This document shows positions 1 to 9,398 of a stretch of DNA of 64,000 bases, piece by piece (within the stretch, counting starts at the first letter, position 1; the number at the start of each line of letters is the position of its first letter). Under the pieces are notes generated by a model. The model saw only the letters and a program-made list of their open reading frames with translations, searched no databases and was not told the origin of the DNA. Source of the DNA: Cryptomeria japonica (lineage: Eukaryota; Streptophyta; Pinopsida; Cupressales; Cupressaceae). The stretch lies in contig NC_081408.1 in assembly GCF_030272615.1 (NCBI RefSeq), forward strand, positions 611,637,673 to 611,701,672, read 5' to 3'. Made by a program: the position numbers and the translations under genes.

Positions 1-777
1 AATGTAAATGAGATGGCATGATTATTGCTCCAAAATGAGGGATATTTATAGGATTTCCAAGGTCGGAGGTGAGGTGGCACGAATCAATGATCAAGATTGA
101 GTGTGAAGATATCAATGGTGAAGTTGGAGGAGGTTGGAAAAGAGGTTGGATGAAAGGAAACATTTGCCATCTCTATGGTGACAAGTCTCAAGAAGCTTCT
201 AGAGAGGCTGGATGAAAGGGAACATTTGTCATCTCTATGGTGACAAGTGTCAAGAAGCTTTTCTCATGAGATAGCAAGTGTCTAAGGAAAGGGGACATGT
301 GGCCCAAGAATGCCATGTGTCTCAAGGGAAGATTATCCACACCATAGAAGGTTAGGATAAGGAAGTTCGGATGCAAGCTAAGGTAGGTTTAATTAAACCC
401 AAGGTTGGATGAAATGGGTTAGGTTTAGAAGGGGTTAGGTTAGCTGGTTAGAAGTTAGGAGGCATGTGGATAATTTGAATTCAAAATTCATATAAGACTA
501 ATTAATTCTCAACAACTCATAAATTGATTTATTTTAATTGATTAGAAGATTAGAAGAATTAATTGAAGATGGGGGGAGAATTAATTAATTTGAATTAATT
601 AATCAAAGGGGATTATGAAGATGAACCCTTTAAATAAATCCTTAGATTTACTAATAAGTAGATGAAAGGGGGAATTTAATCAAATTGCCGAGTGAATTTA
701 ATTAAATTAGGAAGGGGGATTAATTAAATAATTGCTTATTTAATTAATCATCTTTAGACCATTTTTAGGTGTATATA
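1..777 (-). repeat. 3' LTR of element D (partial)
   Basis: This aligns with 27588-28363 of the complete 5' LTR; the first ~364 bp are outside the window. It ends GTGTATATA where the other copy ends GTGTATACA, so the terminal CA is mutated. A TATAAATAT box is on the minus strand at 42-50; the same site in the 5' LTR is changed to TATGAATAT. The two LTRs differ at many positions and by small indels, so D is much older than H. Confidence 0.88.
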
Positions 778-794
778 TTTTGCCCCTTTTTGAA
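778..794 (-). other. Polypurine tract of D
   Basis: Next to the LTR the plus strand reads TTTTGCCCCTTTTTGAA, a purine tract on the minus strand. It matches the tract at the same place in H (9055-9068) and G (54748-54761). This is the expected primer for plus-strand DNA synthesis in a minus-oriented element. Confidence 0.75.
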
Positions 795-2465
795 GCGAGG
801 TGTGATGACATGTTGATTCAAAGAATAATCTCAGAATAATCTCATTTTAATGATGATATTGGTTCTATAGGATGCCCCAACTCTTGATTGATAAATTGTG
901 GTATGATGATTCCCCTCAGGAGATCAATTGAGATAATTCATCTTCAGAGTTTTTCAAATTTTTGCAAAATTGATATCCCGATTAGAAATGATTTGATTTC
1001 TGCAACTGTGGTTGATGAAAGTGCGAGTTCTACAATCATGGTGATGTGGTTCTTGATTATTGATAAAGCTCGATTGATTAGATTGATAAAATCGAGATTC
1101 AGTCTGGTTTCAGGAATGACACCTCCTATATAAGACAAAGATGATCAAAGCATCCGGTTTCAAGAACGATATATCCTATATAAGACATGATCAAAATGTT
1201 TGGTTTCAGGAAAGATACATCCTGTATAAGACATAATAAAATAGATCAGATGTGATCTTTTGATAGAATTGATAAGATTGATTGGATAAAGAACTGATAG
1301 TTTGTTGATATCAAGTTGCAGAAAGATTTAGATATGCCGATGTTGGTTCTATTGAGAGGATAGCATAAGATTTTTCGTTGGGTGGATAATATTTGGAGAG
1401 ATATGAGTCATCAGTCTGATTGCATATAGACTTGTGATGATACCTTAATCATTCCTACGATAGATTTAACTTTGGATAAAAGGAGCATGCGGGATCCCAT
1501 GCAACAATTAAATGCAAGATAAATGCAAATTCCAATGCAAATGAAATGCAAAGCTACGATCGGACTAGTCACTGGATTATTGCGTTTTGCCATCGTTGAG
1601 GTTTCTTAAAATGTGGGAAGTGAGTGCAAACATCGATGGTATAATTAAACCATGATGACCTGAGCACTGCTTTCCTGAATTTTGATATGGCAAGTTAGCA
1701 CAAGCATCAAGGTATAATTGAACAAAGATGACCTAAGTGTTGCTGGCGTAAAACAGGTAGTATTAACCATTTTAATATGCAAATCGGAAATGTATTCGAT
1801 GATACTCTGATGATCATGTCCTGAGACAAATTTTCACATATTAATGATTAATTTACAGATAGTAGACAAGAAAAATATCATGTTTCTTCCTTGTTCCTCT
1901 AGTCAAAGACATCTTGGAGTCACTCAGAAATCCTGATAGCAAAAGTCAATATAGAAAAGTTGAACAATCATGTTAAAATAATTATCCGAAAGATATCATC
2001 CATGCGTTTAGATTGTGATAGTTTGATGGTTGATCATTTGATCTTGTGTTCAATGTCAGATGTGTCTTAGTTTTTTCTTGATAAGGGTTATCTAACCGTT
2101 TGTTCTACCTATTTGATTAAGCTCAAAATGGTTAGGAATTTTGCCCCCAGCTAAGTGCAGGATTTTGCCCCAAGCCCAGAAACAAATTTAGTATGATATA
2201 CTCAATGATCCAAACCATGGCGATAGATTAGCTAGGATTCCTACATATGTACAAGACTTTATTATTCATATGAACAATGTTGATGGAAAAGAATGCAAGC
2301 GAAAGGATGCATGAACCAATAGATGGAAGAGCTAGCAGACAGATAGTGCCTGTTTACCAGGTTTTCACCATCTATTTTTATTGCACTTTTTCTCATATTT
2401 GAATTTTTTAAATTTTTTTTTATTTTTTACTGTTTTTGAATTTTTTTCTGCTTTTTCAGACATAA
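795..2465. other. Non-coding spacer of D between PPT and integrase
   Basis: No supportable coding sequence; the short ORFs here do not resemble anything. In H and G this interval holds the antisense PMD gene, and I see no PMD remnant in D. It contains the triple repeat at 1106-1246, a TAGTCAAAGACATC stretch near 1901 shared with H near 12110, and a CCAGGTTTTCACC motif near 2359 shared with H and G. Confidence 0.6.
1106..1246 (+). repeat. Three tandem ~46-50-bp repeats, each with a TATA-like core
   Basis: Units begin at 1106, 1156 and 1202 with GGTTTCAGGAA or a variant. Each carries a CCTATATAAGACA-type core (third copy CCTGTATAAGACA). The cores read as TATA boxes on the plus strand, the direction of the PMD gene in H and G. 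Promoter activity is inference only. Confidence 0.7.
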
Positions 2466-3598
2466 AATTTCTTCAGATGCATTCTATTGATGGGTTCTTC
2501 AATTTGATCTTTGTCCTATGTTGATAATTGATATGCTCCTAATCTTAATACTATTGTGATCACAAATGGACCTAACCAGTTTTGTTCAAACTTTCCTTTC
2601 TTTTCTCGATCTCATTGGTTGTGTGGATTTTCTTTTAGTACTAGTTCCCTTACTTGAAAGATTTGTGGTTTGACCCTGTGATTATAACTCTGACACATTC
2701 TTTTTTGATATACCTTTAAATTATCAAAGGCATTTTGTTTTTGTTCCTAGATCAATTCTAACTCTTGTAATCTAGATACTCATTGTTCTTCATTTGGAAT
2801 GAGACCTTTTAATGATACTCGTAGAGAAGGTATCTCTACTTCTATTAGGAGTATTACTTCTGATCCATAAACAAGAGAGAAAGGTGTGGCACCTATTGGT
2901 GTGTGGATACTGGTACGGTAGACCCATAGAGCAGGGTTTAATTGAAAATGTCAATCTCTTCCAGCATCATTCACTTTCTTTTTGAGGGTTTTCAAAATAG
3001 TTTTGTTTGATGCTTCTGCTTGCCCATTCCCTTATGGATAGTAGGGTGTGGAGAATTTGTGTTGGATCTTGAATTTCTCACATAGCTCTTGTACATCTTA
3101 ATTCTTGAATGGTTGCCCATTATCATTGATAATGGTCATTGATATTCCATAGAGATAGATGATGTAGTTCAAGATAAATGAAACAATTTGTTTTCCTATG
3201 AGAGGTACTTCCTCAATGCATTTTGTGAAATATTTTGTAGCTACAGGGATGAATTTCTTACCATTAGATGAAGAAGGATTTATCTTTCCTACTAGAGCAA
3301 GACCCCGTTGGAAAAAAGGCCAAGATGTTGCCAAAGCATGAAGTTCTTGTGCTTGTGCATGAATCAAATTCCCATGGATCTGACATTGTTTGCATGTTCT
3401 AGCTATCTGAAAATAATCTTGTTCCATAGTCGACCAATAATAGCTCAAGCGTATGAGTTTTTTCGAAAGGGTAAGACCACTTGAATGAGTGCCACAAATG
3501 TCGTTATGGACTTCATGTAAGGCCTTCTTAGATTCTGCTTGTTTGAGACATTTTAAAAGAGTACTATCTAGACCTCCTTTAAATAGGGTATCCACGAT
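2466..3598 (-). pseudogene. D integrase (decayed)
   Basis: On the minus strand, 3595-3098 encodes the zinc-binding region (EVHNDICGTHSSG, then CKQCQIHG) and the start of the catalytic core ending INDNGQPFKN. Further fragments between 3097 and 2466 match the rest of the core and the C-terminal tail, with WLGPF as the GPY/F-type motif near 2570. Homology to H is clear throughout, but stops (for example just after 3098) break the frame. Integrase would insert the cDNA; this copy cannot be functional. Confidence 0.85.
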
Positions 3599-3604
3599 GA
3601 CAGT

Positions 3605-4330
3605 TTAATTGGAGGATTGACGAATAAAGTTTCTCTTTTGGTTTTTCAATAAGTTGGGAGGTAGGGTGTTATCTTTCAGGTATGTGTAAATTTGACTGTA
3701 GGGGGAGGAATCATGCCCAATAAGGTGACAAATAGTTTGGGAATTAAGATAATTATGAGTATGGTAAAAAAACTCTTCTACCAGTAACTCATAACGCTCT
3801 TGATTTTCCTCTATCTGAAGGAGAGAAGCAAGTGTAGCCATGGTATCTGCTGCTTTGTTATCATTCCTTGGAATCTGCTAAAAAGTTGTTTCTACAAAGT
3901 ATTTATTGATATCGTCAACCATATTTTTATAAGGCGTTAATTTTCTGTCCTTTGTTTGATAGTCATCATTGATTTGATTGATGATGAGCCGAGAGTCTCC
4001 AAATACTTGAAGTTGTGTAATGTTCCATTCTATAGCCATCTTGATACCTGTAACCAAAGTTTCATACTCTATTGTATTGTTGGTGCATGGAAAGCTTAAT
4101 TTGTATGCTTTTGGAATTGTATGACCTTGTGGTGTGATGAATAGAATACCTGCTCCTGATCCGTGTTGTGTATATGAACCATCAAAGTATAATTGCCATG
4201 TTTTTTTGGTGACTGTTAGGATATCAACATTAAGAAATTCAATCTGTAAAAGATGATCATCCCGAAGTGGTGCCTCTGCTAGTTGGTCTGCAATGACTTG
4301 TCCTTTTATAGGTTTTCTATCAACATACTC
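3605..4330 (-). pseudogene. D second (archaeal-like) RNase H (decayed)
   Basis: The minus strand encodes a WQLYFDGSYTQHG-type start near 4205-4165, then a NNTIEYETL-like block near 4085 and a GDSRLI-like block near 3990, and ends in the MATLASLLQIEENQERYEL ORF at 3841-3605. These match residues ~1915-2080 of the H polyprotein, including the D-E-D catalytic pattern. A second RNase H after the first marks the Tat lineage. Stops interrupt it near 3880 and 4340. Confidence 0.78.
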
Positions 4331-4672
4331 AATCTTAAACTAACTCAAGATCATGATCCATTTTGCTAGTCATCCTATTAATGTTGCCTTGCTAAGTAAA
4401 TACTTCAGAGGAATAGTTTTAGCTATCAACTTGATGGAGTGAGATAGTAGATAGTGTCATAATTTTTAAAAAGAAAAAACTACTACCAAGCATGCTTTTT
4501 CTGTTAGTGAATAGTTGATCTCATATCCTACTAATGTTCTACTGATGTAGTAGATGGCTCATTCTTTTCCTTCATTATCCTGTTGTACAAGAAAAAATCC
4601 TAATGATGCTTCAATGGTTGATATATAGAGTAATAATGTTTTTCCTAGAATTGGTGACCTTAGGACGGGTGG
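4331..4672 (-). pseudogene. D first RNase H / connection (decayed)
   Basis: Fragments match the H block from LLLYISATPTALGALL to the end of the first RNase H. The plus strand at 4500-4650 encodes in reverse the same YYISRTLVGYE and LLLYIS segments. Several stops are present and no single ORF remains. Confidence 0.7.
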
Positions 4673-5859
4673 TTACATGAGATAAGCCTTGATATTGTTG
4701 AATGCATCCTCACATTGATGGTCCCATTTGAAATGAATATTTTTATGCAATAGATGAGTAAATGGTTGACATTTATTTGCTAGTTGAGCAACAAATCTTC
4801 TGATTGACTGGAGTATTCCTTGGAGTGATCTTAGTGGACTTATATTCTTGGGAGATGCAATTTCCATGATTGCTTTTACCTTAGCTAGATCTACTTCGAT
4901 ACCTCTAGCTGAAACAATGTACCCCAATAGCTTTCCTGAAGTAACACAAAAGACACATTTCTTAGGATTTAGCCTTAGCTTGTATTGTTCTAACCGGACA
5001 AAGATATTTTTCAGTATCCCTATATGTTCTTCTCTATCGTATGATTTAGCTAAGATGTCATCGACATAGTCTTCCATGAATGTATGCATCATGTCATGAA
5101 ATATAGTTGTCATAGCTCTTTGCTATGTAGCACCTACGTTCTTTAATCCAAAAGGCATGACATTCCAACAAAAATACTCCATGGACATGTGAAAGTTGTC
5201 TTTTCTTGATCTTCAGGTGCTATTTTAATGTGATTGTATCCAGAGAAACCATCCATTAAAGAAAACATGGAGTGTCTAGCAGTTATATCTACAACAATAT
5301 CGATTTTAGGCAAAGGAAAGTCATCCTTTGGACATGCGTTATTAAGATCTCTGCAGTCTGTGCATATTCTAAAACTTTTATCTGGTTTTGAAAAAGGAAT
5401 GATGTTGGATACCCATTGAGGATATGCTACAGGTCTGATGAATCCTACATCCAATAATTTCTTTAATTCTTCTTTGACCAAGAGAGTGATATGAGGATGC
5501 ATTTTCTGTAACTTATGTTTGACTGATTTGGCTCCTAGACTAACATTTAAGTGATGCACAATAAGCTCTGGATCTAACCCTGGCATGTTTGCATATGAAT
5601 AGGTCAAATTGATTTGCCATTGTTTGAAGGATTCTATATATTGTTGCATTTCTTCTAATAGAGAAGTCGCTAGATGAAGGATCTTTGGTTGCTCTATTGT
5701 GCCAATGTTAACTGCCTTTGTTGGTTTGATCAAAATGGATGACCTTTCTTGATAGTGCTTAGGTAAAGTATCAAATCTCCCATCTTTCGGCACCTCGAGG
5801 AGTTTTTCACCATTAGATGCATCCTTTCTTTTTAATTTTTCCTGATCTAATGTTGCCAA
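4673..5859 (-). pseudogene. D reverse transcriptase (frameshifted)
   Basis: Two minus-strand ORFs, 5859-5143 and 5113-4673, lie in different frames and together cover RT. The first holds the fingers and palm (LDVGFIRPVAYPQWVSN, RICTDCRDLNNACPKDDFP, LMDGFSGYNHIKIAPEDQ). The second holds the catalytic YVDD and the CVTSGKLLGYIVS thumb region. The frame changes near 5150, after a TCPW segment. The collinear part of H is intact, so this is ordinary decay. Confidence 0.9.
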
Positions 5860-7312
5860 GAAATGGTTTTCAGCATTATAATAAAAATATTTTCTTTATT
5901 TTCACTTTTGCGACTAGGAGATTTGGCACCCACTTCACTGGAAGATGCATTGCTGAAATTCCTGGTGAGATTTGTTGTAGGTTCGATTGCATTAAGATAT
6001 ACAGATATAGCATGGTCATTTGGAAAGGTATCAATGATAGTATGTCCTTCATTTTCCCAATCAATAAGATCAGGGTGGATTAGAGGTAAGGGGATTTCAG
6101 GTTGGGATGTTTCGAGGGTATCAAGGTTCATGATAGATGTATCAAAGTTTTCAATATGTATGTTGATGTCTAGAATGATACTCTCATCATAATGACCTCG
6201 CATAAGAAACTCCTAATCATCCTCAGTTATGTCCAAGTCAGTTGAATGTGATTCTAATTCAAGTGAACTATTTCCTGATGTTTGGCCTACATACGTGTGA
6301 ACTACATTGACTCCTACATCTCCTTCAAAGCAATTTTCTTCAGCTGATTCTTCAGAGTTATAGGAATCCTATTCCCATTCATTAGAATCTGTATCACTTT
6401 CCGCTTGCAATCTACAGATTTGTTCATATAGTATTTGATTTGTTTCTTCAACTTTTCTTGTTATATCTTTTCTTCTTTCATATTCAACTTCTTTGGGACT
6501 GAGATTGAGTTCTGTCAACTTTATTATGAGCTCTTCTGGATTTATATTATCTTCTTTCTTGTTTTAATTGAGATTTAATGTTGCTTGAGAGGTGCTTTTA
6601 GTTTGTTTCTCTTGTTGATTTGAAGCTTGCTTCTTTTCCCATTTCATGTTTTCTCGTGTTTGTTGTTTAGTTGATGTTTCTTGTCTTTCAATTACCAGTT
6701 GTTCTTGTCTGTTTTCATATTCCTCTTGTTGTTGACTAAAAGATGTATCTTTTGGTAGATTAAATTGTCCATATCCTAATCTTGTTTTGTTTGTAGCCTA
6801 TTGAGTGTAAGGCTGAATAGGTTCTGAGATAACTTCTTTTCTTTTTCCTATAGGACCTGTTCCAGTGTATCCTTTCTCTGAGAATGTTAAATCCTTTTCC
6901 ATACTTTTCTATAGGTATGCGGACATTGTTGATCTTTTGTTGAAATTCTTCATCCTTGTATAGCCACTATAGCACATCTTTGTCTTTTGTTTCCTCTGAT
7001 AAGGTTCCAGCACTAACAAATGCTCCATCAAATATCGAAAGATGTTTTACAATTGGTTGTTGTTTAGATTTTGATGGTTTTCCAAAGGATTTAGGAGAAA
7101 GTGGTAATTGTGATATTGAATATTCTTTATTCCCTCGATCTCTTAGCTGTATTTGTTTTTCCATACTTGACAAAATAGAGGCAAATGATTGTTCCTTGGA
7201 TTGTGTGTTCAAAGATGATGCCTCCCTATTATGAGGAATAATGACTTCTTGAATTGGTTTAAGATTACTACAATACTGAAATGGATTTGAATCTATTGAG
7301 ATCGTGATTTCC
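5860..7312 (-). pseudogene. D protease-RT linker region (decayed)
   Basis: Fragments such as 6203-5847 (acidic, with HPDLIDWENEG) and 7212-6967 (with QLPLSPKSF) match the linker in H between protease and RT, or its counterpart in G. In H this linker includes a G-patch; here the block near 6800-6900 keeps pieces of it but is broken by stops. No catalytic motif is expected. Confidence 0.65.
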
Positions 7313-7800
7313 TACCCATTGTAAGGAAACTTTAAGCATTGATGGTATGTTGATGGAACAACTTGTATGTCATATATCCAAGGTCTTCCCAAGAGTATGT
7401 TGTATGATAAATCTAAGTCTAGAACTTGGCATGTTGTGTCTTTCTACAATGGTCCCACTCTGATGGGTAACATCACAATTCTTTTAGAGGAACTTTCTTC
7501 TTCATCATAGGCTTTAATGGTGATTCTTTTCCAGGGATCAACTACATCTTCTAAATAACCTAGAGAACGGACAAGACTCAAAGAGAAAATATTTAAACTA
7601 GCTCCTCCATCTATTAGGACATGTTTAACTTGCATCTTATGAATGATGACTTCGATATGCAAGGGAGCATTATGGGGATGTTGTAGGGACATGTCGTCTT
7701 CTTTGGTGAATGATAAGTAGTGAGGGGTTGTTAGGTGTCCCACCATGGTTTGGAATTGATTGATATCAAGATATTTGGACACTATTGTATCTACTAATGC
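7313..7800 (-). pseudogene. D aspartic protease (decayed)
   Basis: ORF 7782-7444 encodes a retropepsin core with active site VLIDGGASLNI, preceded by APLHIEVIIHK and followed by ITIKAYDEEESSSK, collinear with H residues ~815-900. DGG in place of the usual D-S/T-G is shared by D, H and G, so it is a lineage trait rather than damage. Continuation downstream (LGRPWIYDI-like near 7375) is broken by a stop at 7444. Confidence 0.85.
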
Positions 7801-8255
7801 TCGTTCAAGAATTTATTTGTGTGCAGGTGAAAGCTTTAAAAGTTCTAAGATGGATATTTGTGCGGGTGTTTTCTGCAATTGATCCACTAGATTGTATTGC
7901 TTGGTAGTGATGATGTGTTTTTTTGTAGGACCTGACAAAACTACTCTGGCTTTGCTTCGTGTGATAGAATGAGCAGGTTCTTGATTTTGCTTTTCTTTAA
8001 CTACAATCAAGTTTACCACATTATCATATGTACATGAGTGTAGTTTACTTTCACTTTACCCTTACCATTATTTGTTGTTGATGATTCACCTTTCTCATAG
8101 TTTGGAAGCAAAGTTTTAAAAGTTGTATGAGATTGATTTGTTGTATGTCCATCCACTATTATTACTCCATTATTAATCAAATCTTGGATGACATGTTTCA
8201 ATCACTGATAATTATCTATGTGATGTCCCTTGTTTTGATGGAAATTGCAATGATG
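7801..8255 (-). pseudogene. D gag C-terminal part (interrupted by H)
   Basis: ORFs 8201-8013 and 8019-7813 match the H segment after the zinc knuckle (VIQDLINNGVIIVDG; TPAQISILELLKLSPAHK). The knuckle straddles the H insertion: its N-terminal WWND part is at 23665-23685 and its C-terminal part near 8215-8245. This shows H landed inside D gag. Confidence 0.85.
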
Positions 8256-8260
8256 GTTAT
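8256..8260. repeat. Target-site duplication of H, left copy (GTTAT)
   Basis: GTTAT directly precedes the TGTATATGG start of the left H LTR. The same five bases follow the right LTR at 23660-23664. Confidence 0.95.
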
Positions 8261-9054
8261 TGTATATGGTGAAAATGGATAGCAATAAACAACAATATTG
8301 AAAGACTAAAATGGATTCAACCACCAAACCCTAGCCTAACAATGAACAAAGATCCACCATAACATATGAAGATAACCTAAGACAATGCAAAATAACTCAA
8401 AATCACAAAGATTATACCATCACATGTCCAATAGGGTTTTGATCTCCATTCTTCCTATCTCCATTGATCTTGCTTGATATATTTGCTCTCAGATTTTTAT
8501 GTGCACAAGAGCTCAATAAAGAACGGAATGTGGTTGTAAGTGGAATTGTAGTGTAGCCAAGTACTCCAAAATCAGTTATTAGGATATGTCATTAGGCATT
8601 AGGGTTTGATAATGAAGAAAGCATCTCCTTAAATAGAAGACACAATAGAAAATGGAGGGTTAAGATTGAGAGGTGTAAAAAGAGAGGTCGGCTAGGATTA
8701 GAGGGTAGGTATAAGAAATACCAAAATAATGAAAGAGGTAGGTAGTGTAGGAAATAAGAGATGAATGACATGTGTCATGTGTAGAAAAAGATAATGAATT
8801 AATTAAATAAATAAAGATTTATTTAATTAATAGAAGAAGTAGGGCAATTAAATAAATAAAATATTTATTTAATTTAGGAAAGGGATAATTTAAATAAATA
8901 AATGTATTTATTTAAATGAGAAATAAGGCTAGAAGAGGATAAATGAATTAATTAAATAAATAAAGATTTATTTAATTAATAGAAGAATTAGGCTTAGATA
9001 ATTAAATAAATAAAATATTTATTTAATTAGACATGACAATTTTGGGTGTCTACA
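8261..9054 (-). repeat. 3' LTR of H
   Basis: Begins TGTATATGG and ends GTGTCTACA on the plus strand, and matches 22866-23659 base for base as far as I can read. A TATA-like CTATTTAAGG is on the minus strand near 8628-8638; the same site in G reads CTATATAAGG. The last ~230 bp are a run of A+T palindromes. Confidence 0.96.
8795..9030. repeat. Array of five A+T-rich inverted repeats inside the H LTR
   Basis: Successive palindromes with 13-14-bp arms are built on AATTAAATAAATA and its complement, with short spacers such as AAAGA or AAA. Two units are near-duplicates (8797-8831 and 8945-8980). The same array is in the other LTR (about 23400-23635) and in G (54478-54700). Confidence 0.85.
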
Positions 9055-9068
9055 TTTTGCCCCTCTTT
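9055..9068 (-). other. Polypurine tract of H
   Basis: TTTTGCCCCTCTTT on the plus strand (AAAGAGGGGCAAAA in element sense) directly abuts the 3' LTR. Identical in G. Confidence 0.88.
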
Positions 9069-9101
9069 GAGACAATGCGGCTTGTCGCGTTGTTTCAAAG
9101 A
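9064..9101 (+). other. Hairpin abutting the PPT of H
   Basis: Arms 9064-9078 and 9087-9101 form a 15-bp stem around an 8-nt loop (GGCTTGTC). Two positions are G-U pairs if plus-strand RNA folds, and A-C mismatches in minus-strand RNA. G keeps at least 12 bp of it at about 54757-54794. Confidence 0.7.
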
Positions 9102-9300
9102 AGATAAGATGAACTGATACAGAGTTGCCCCAGGATGGGAATGATATGCCCCCTCGAGAGATTGGATGAAAAAGTCTGGAAAGATTGCAGACAATCTCTC
9201 GATAAGAAAGATGGGATAGAATGGACTGACTAGATAAAGTGACAAAGTCACGGGATGAGAAAGACTGACTCGGGAAATGAGGGCGAGGGCTAGGGTAGGC

Positions 9301-9308
9301 TATAAGAT
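9301..9308 (+). promoter_or_regulatory. Candidate TATA box of the antisense PMD gene
   Basis: CTATAAGATAG lies about 98 bp before the proposed PMD start codon, with a pyrimidine-rich CATCCTCATTGTCATTC start region about 30 bp downstream. G keeps TCTATAAGATAGAC at the same place (near 54979-54992). No transcript evidence is available here. Confidence 0.55.
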
Positions 9309-9398
9309 AGACCGCGGGCAAAAGACATCCTCATTGTCATTCACACCCTTACGAGATCGCAGTGCAGAGCGAGAAAAGAGCAGCAGCAGTCAGCAGCA

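Noticed and set aside
888-1138. Overlapping ORFs on both strands in the D spacer
   Set aside because: No similarity to known domains, no conservation in H or G, low-complexity composition.
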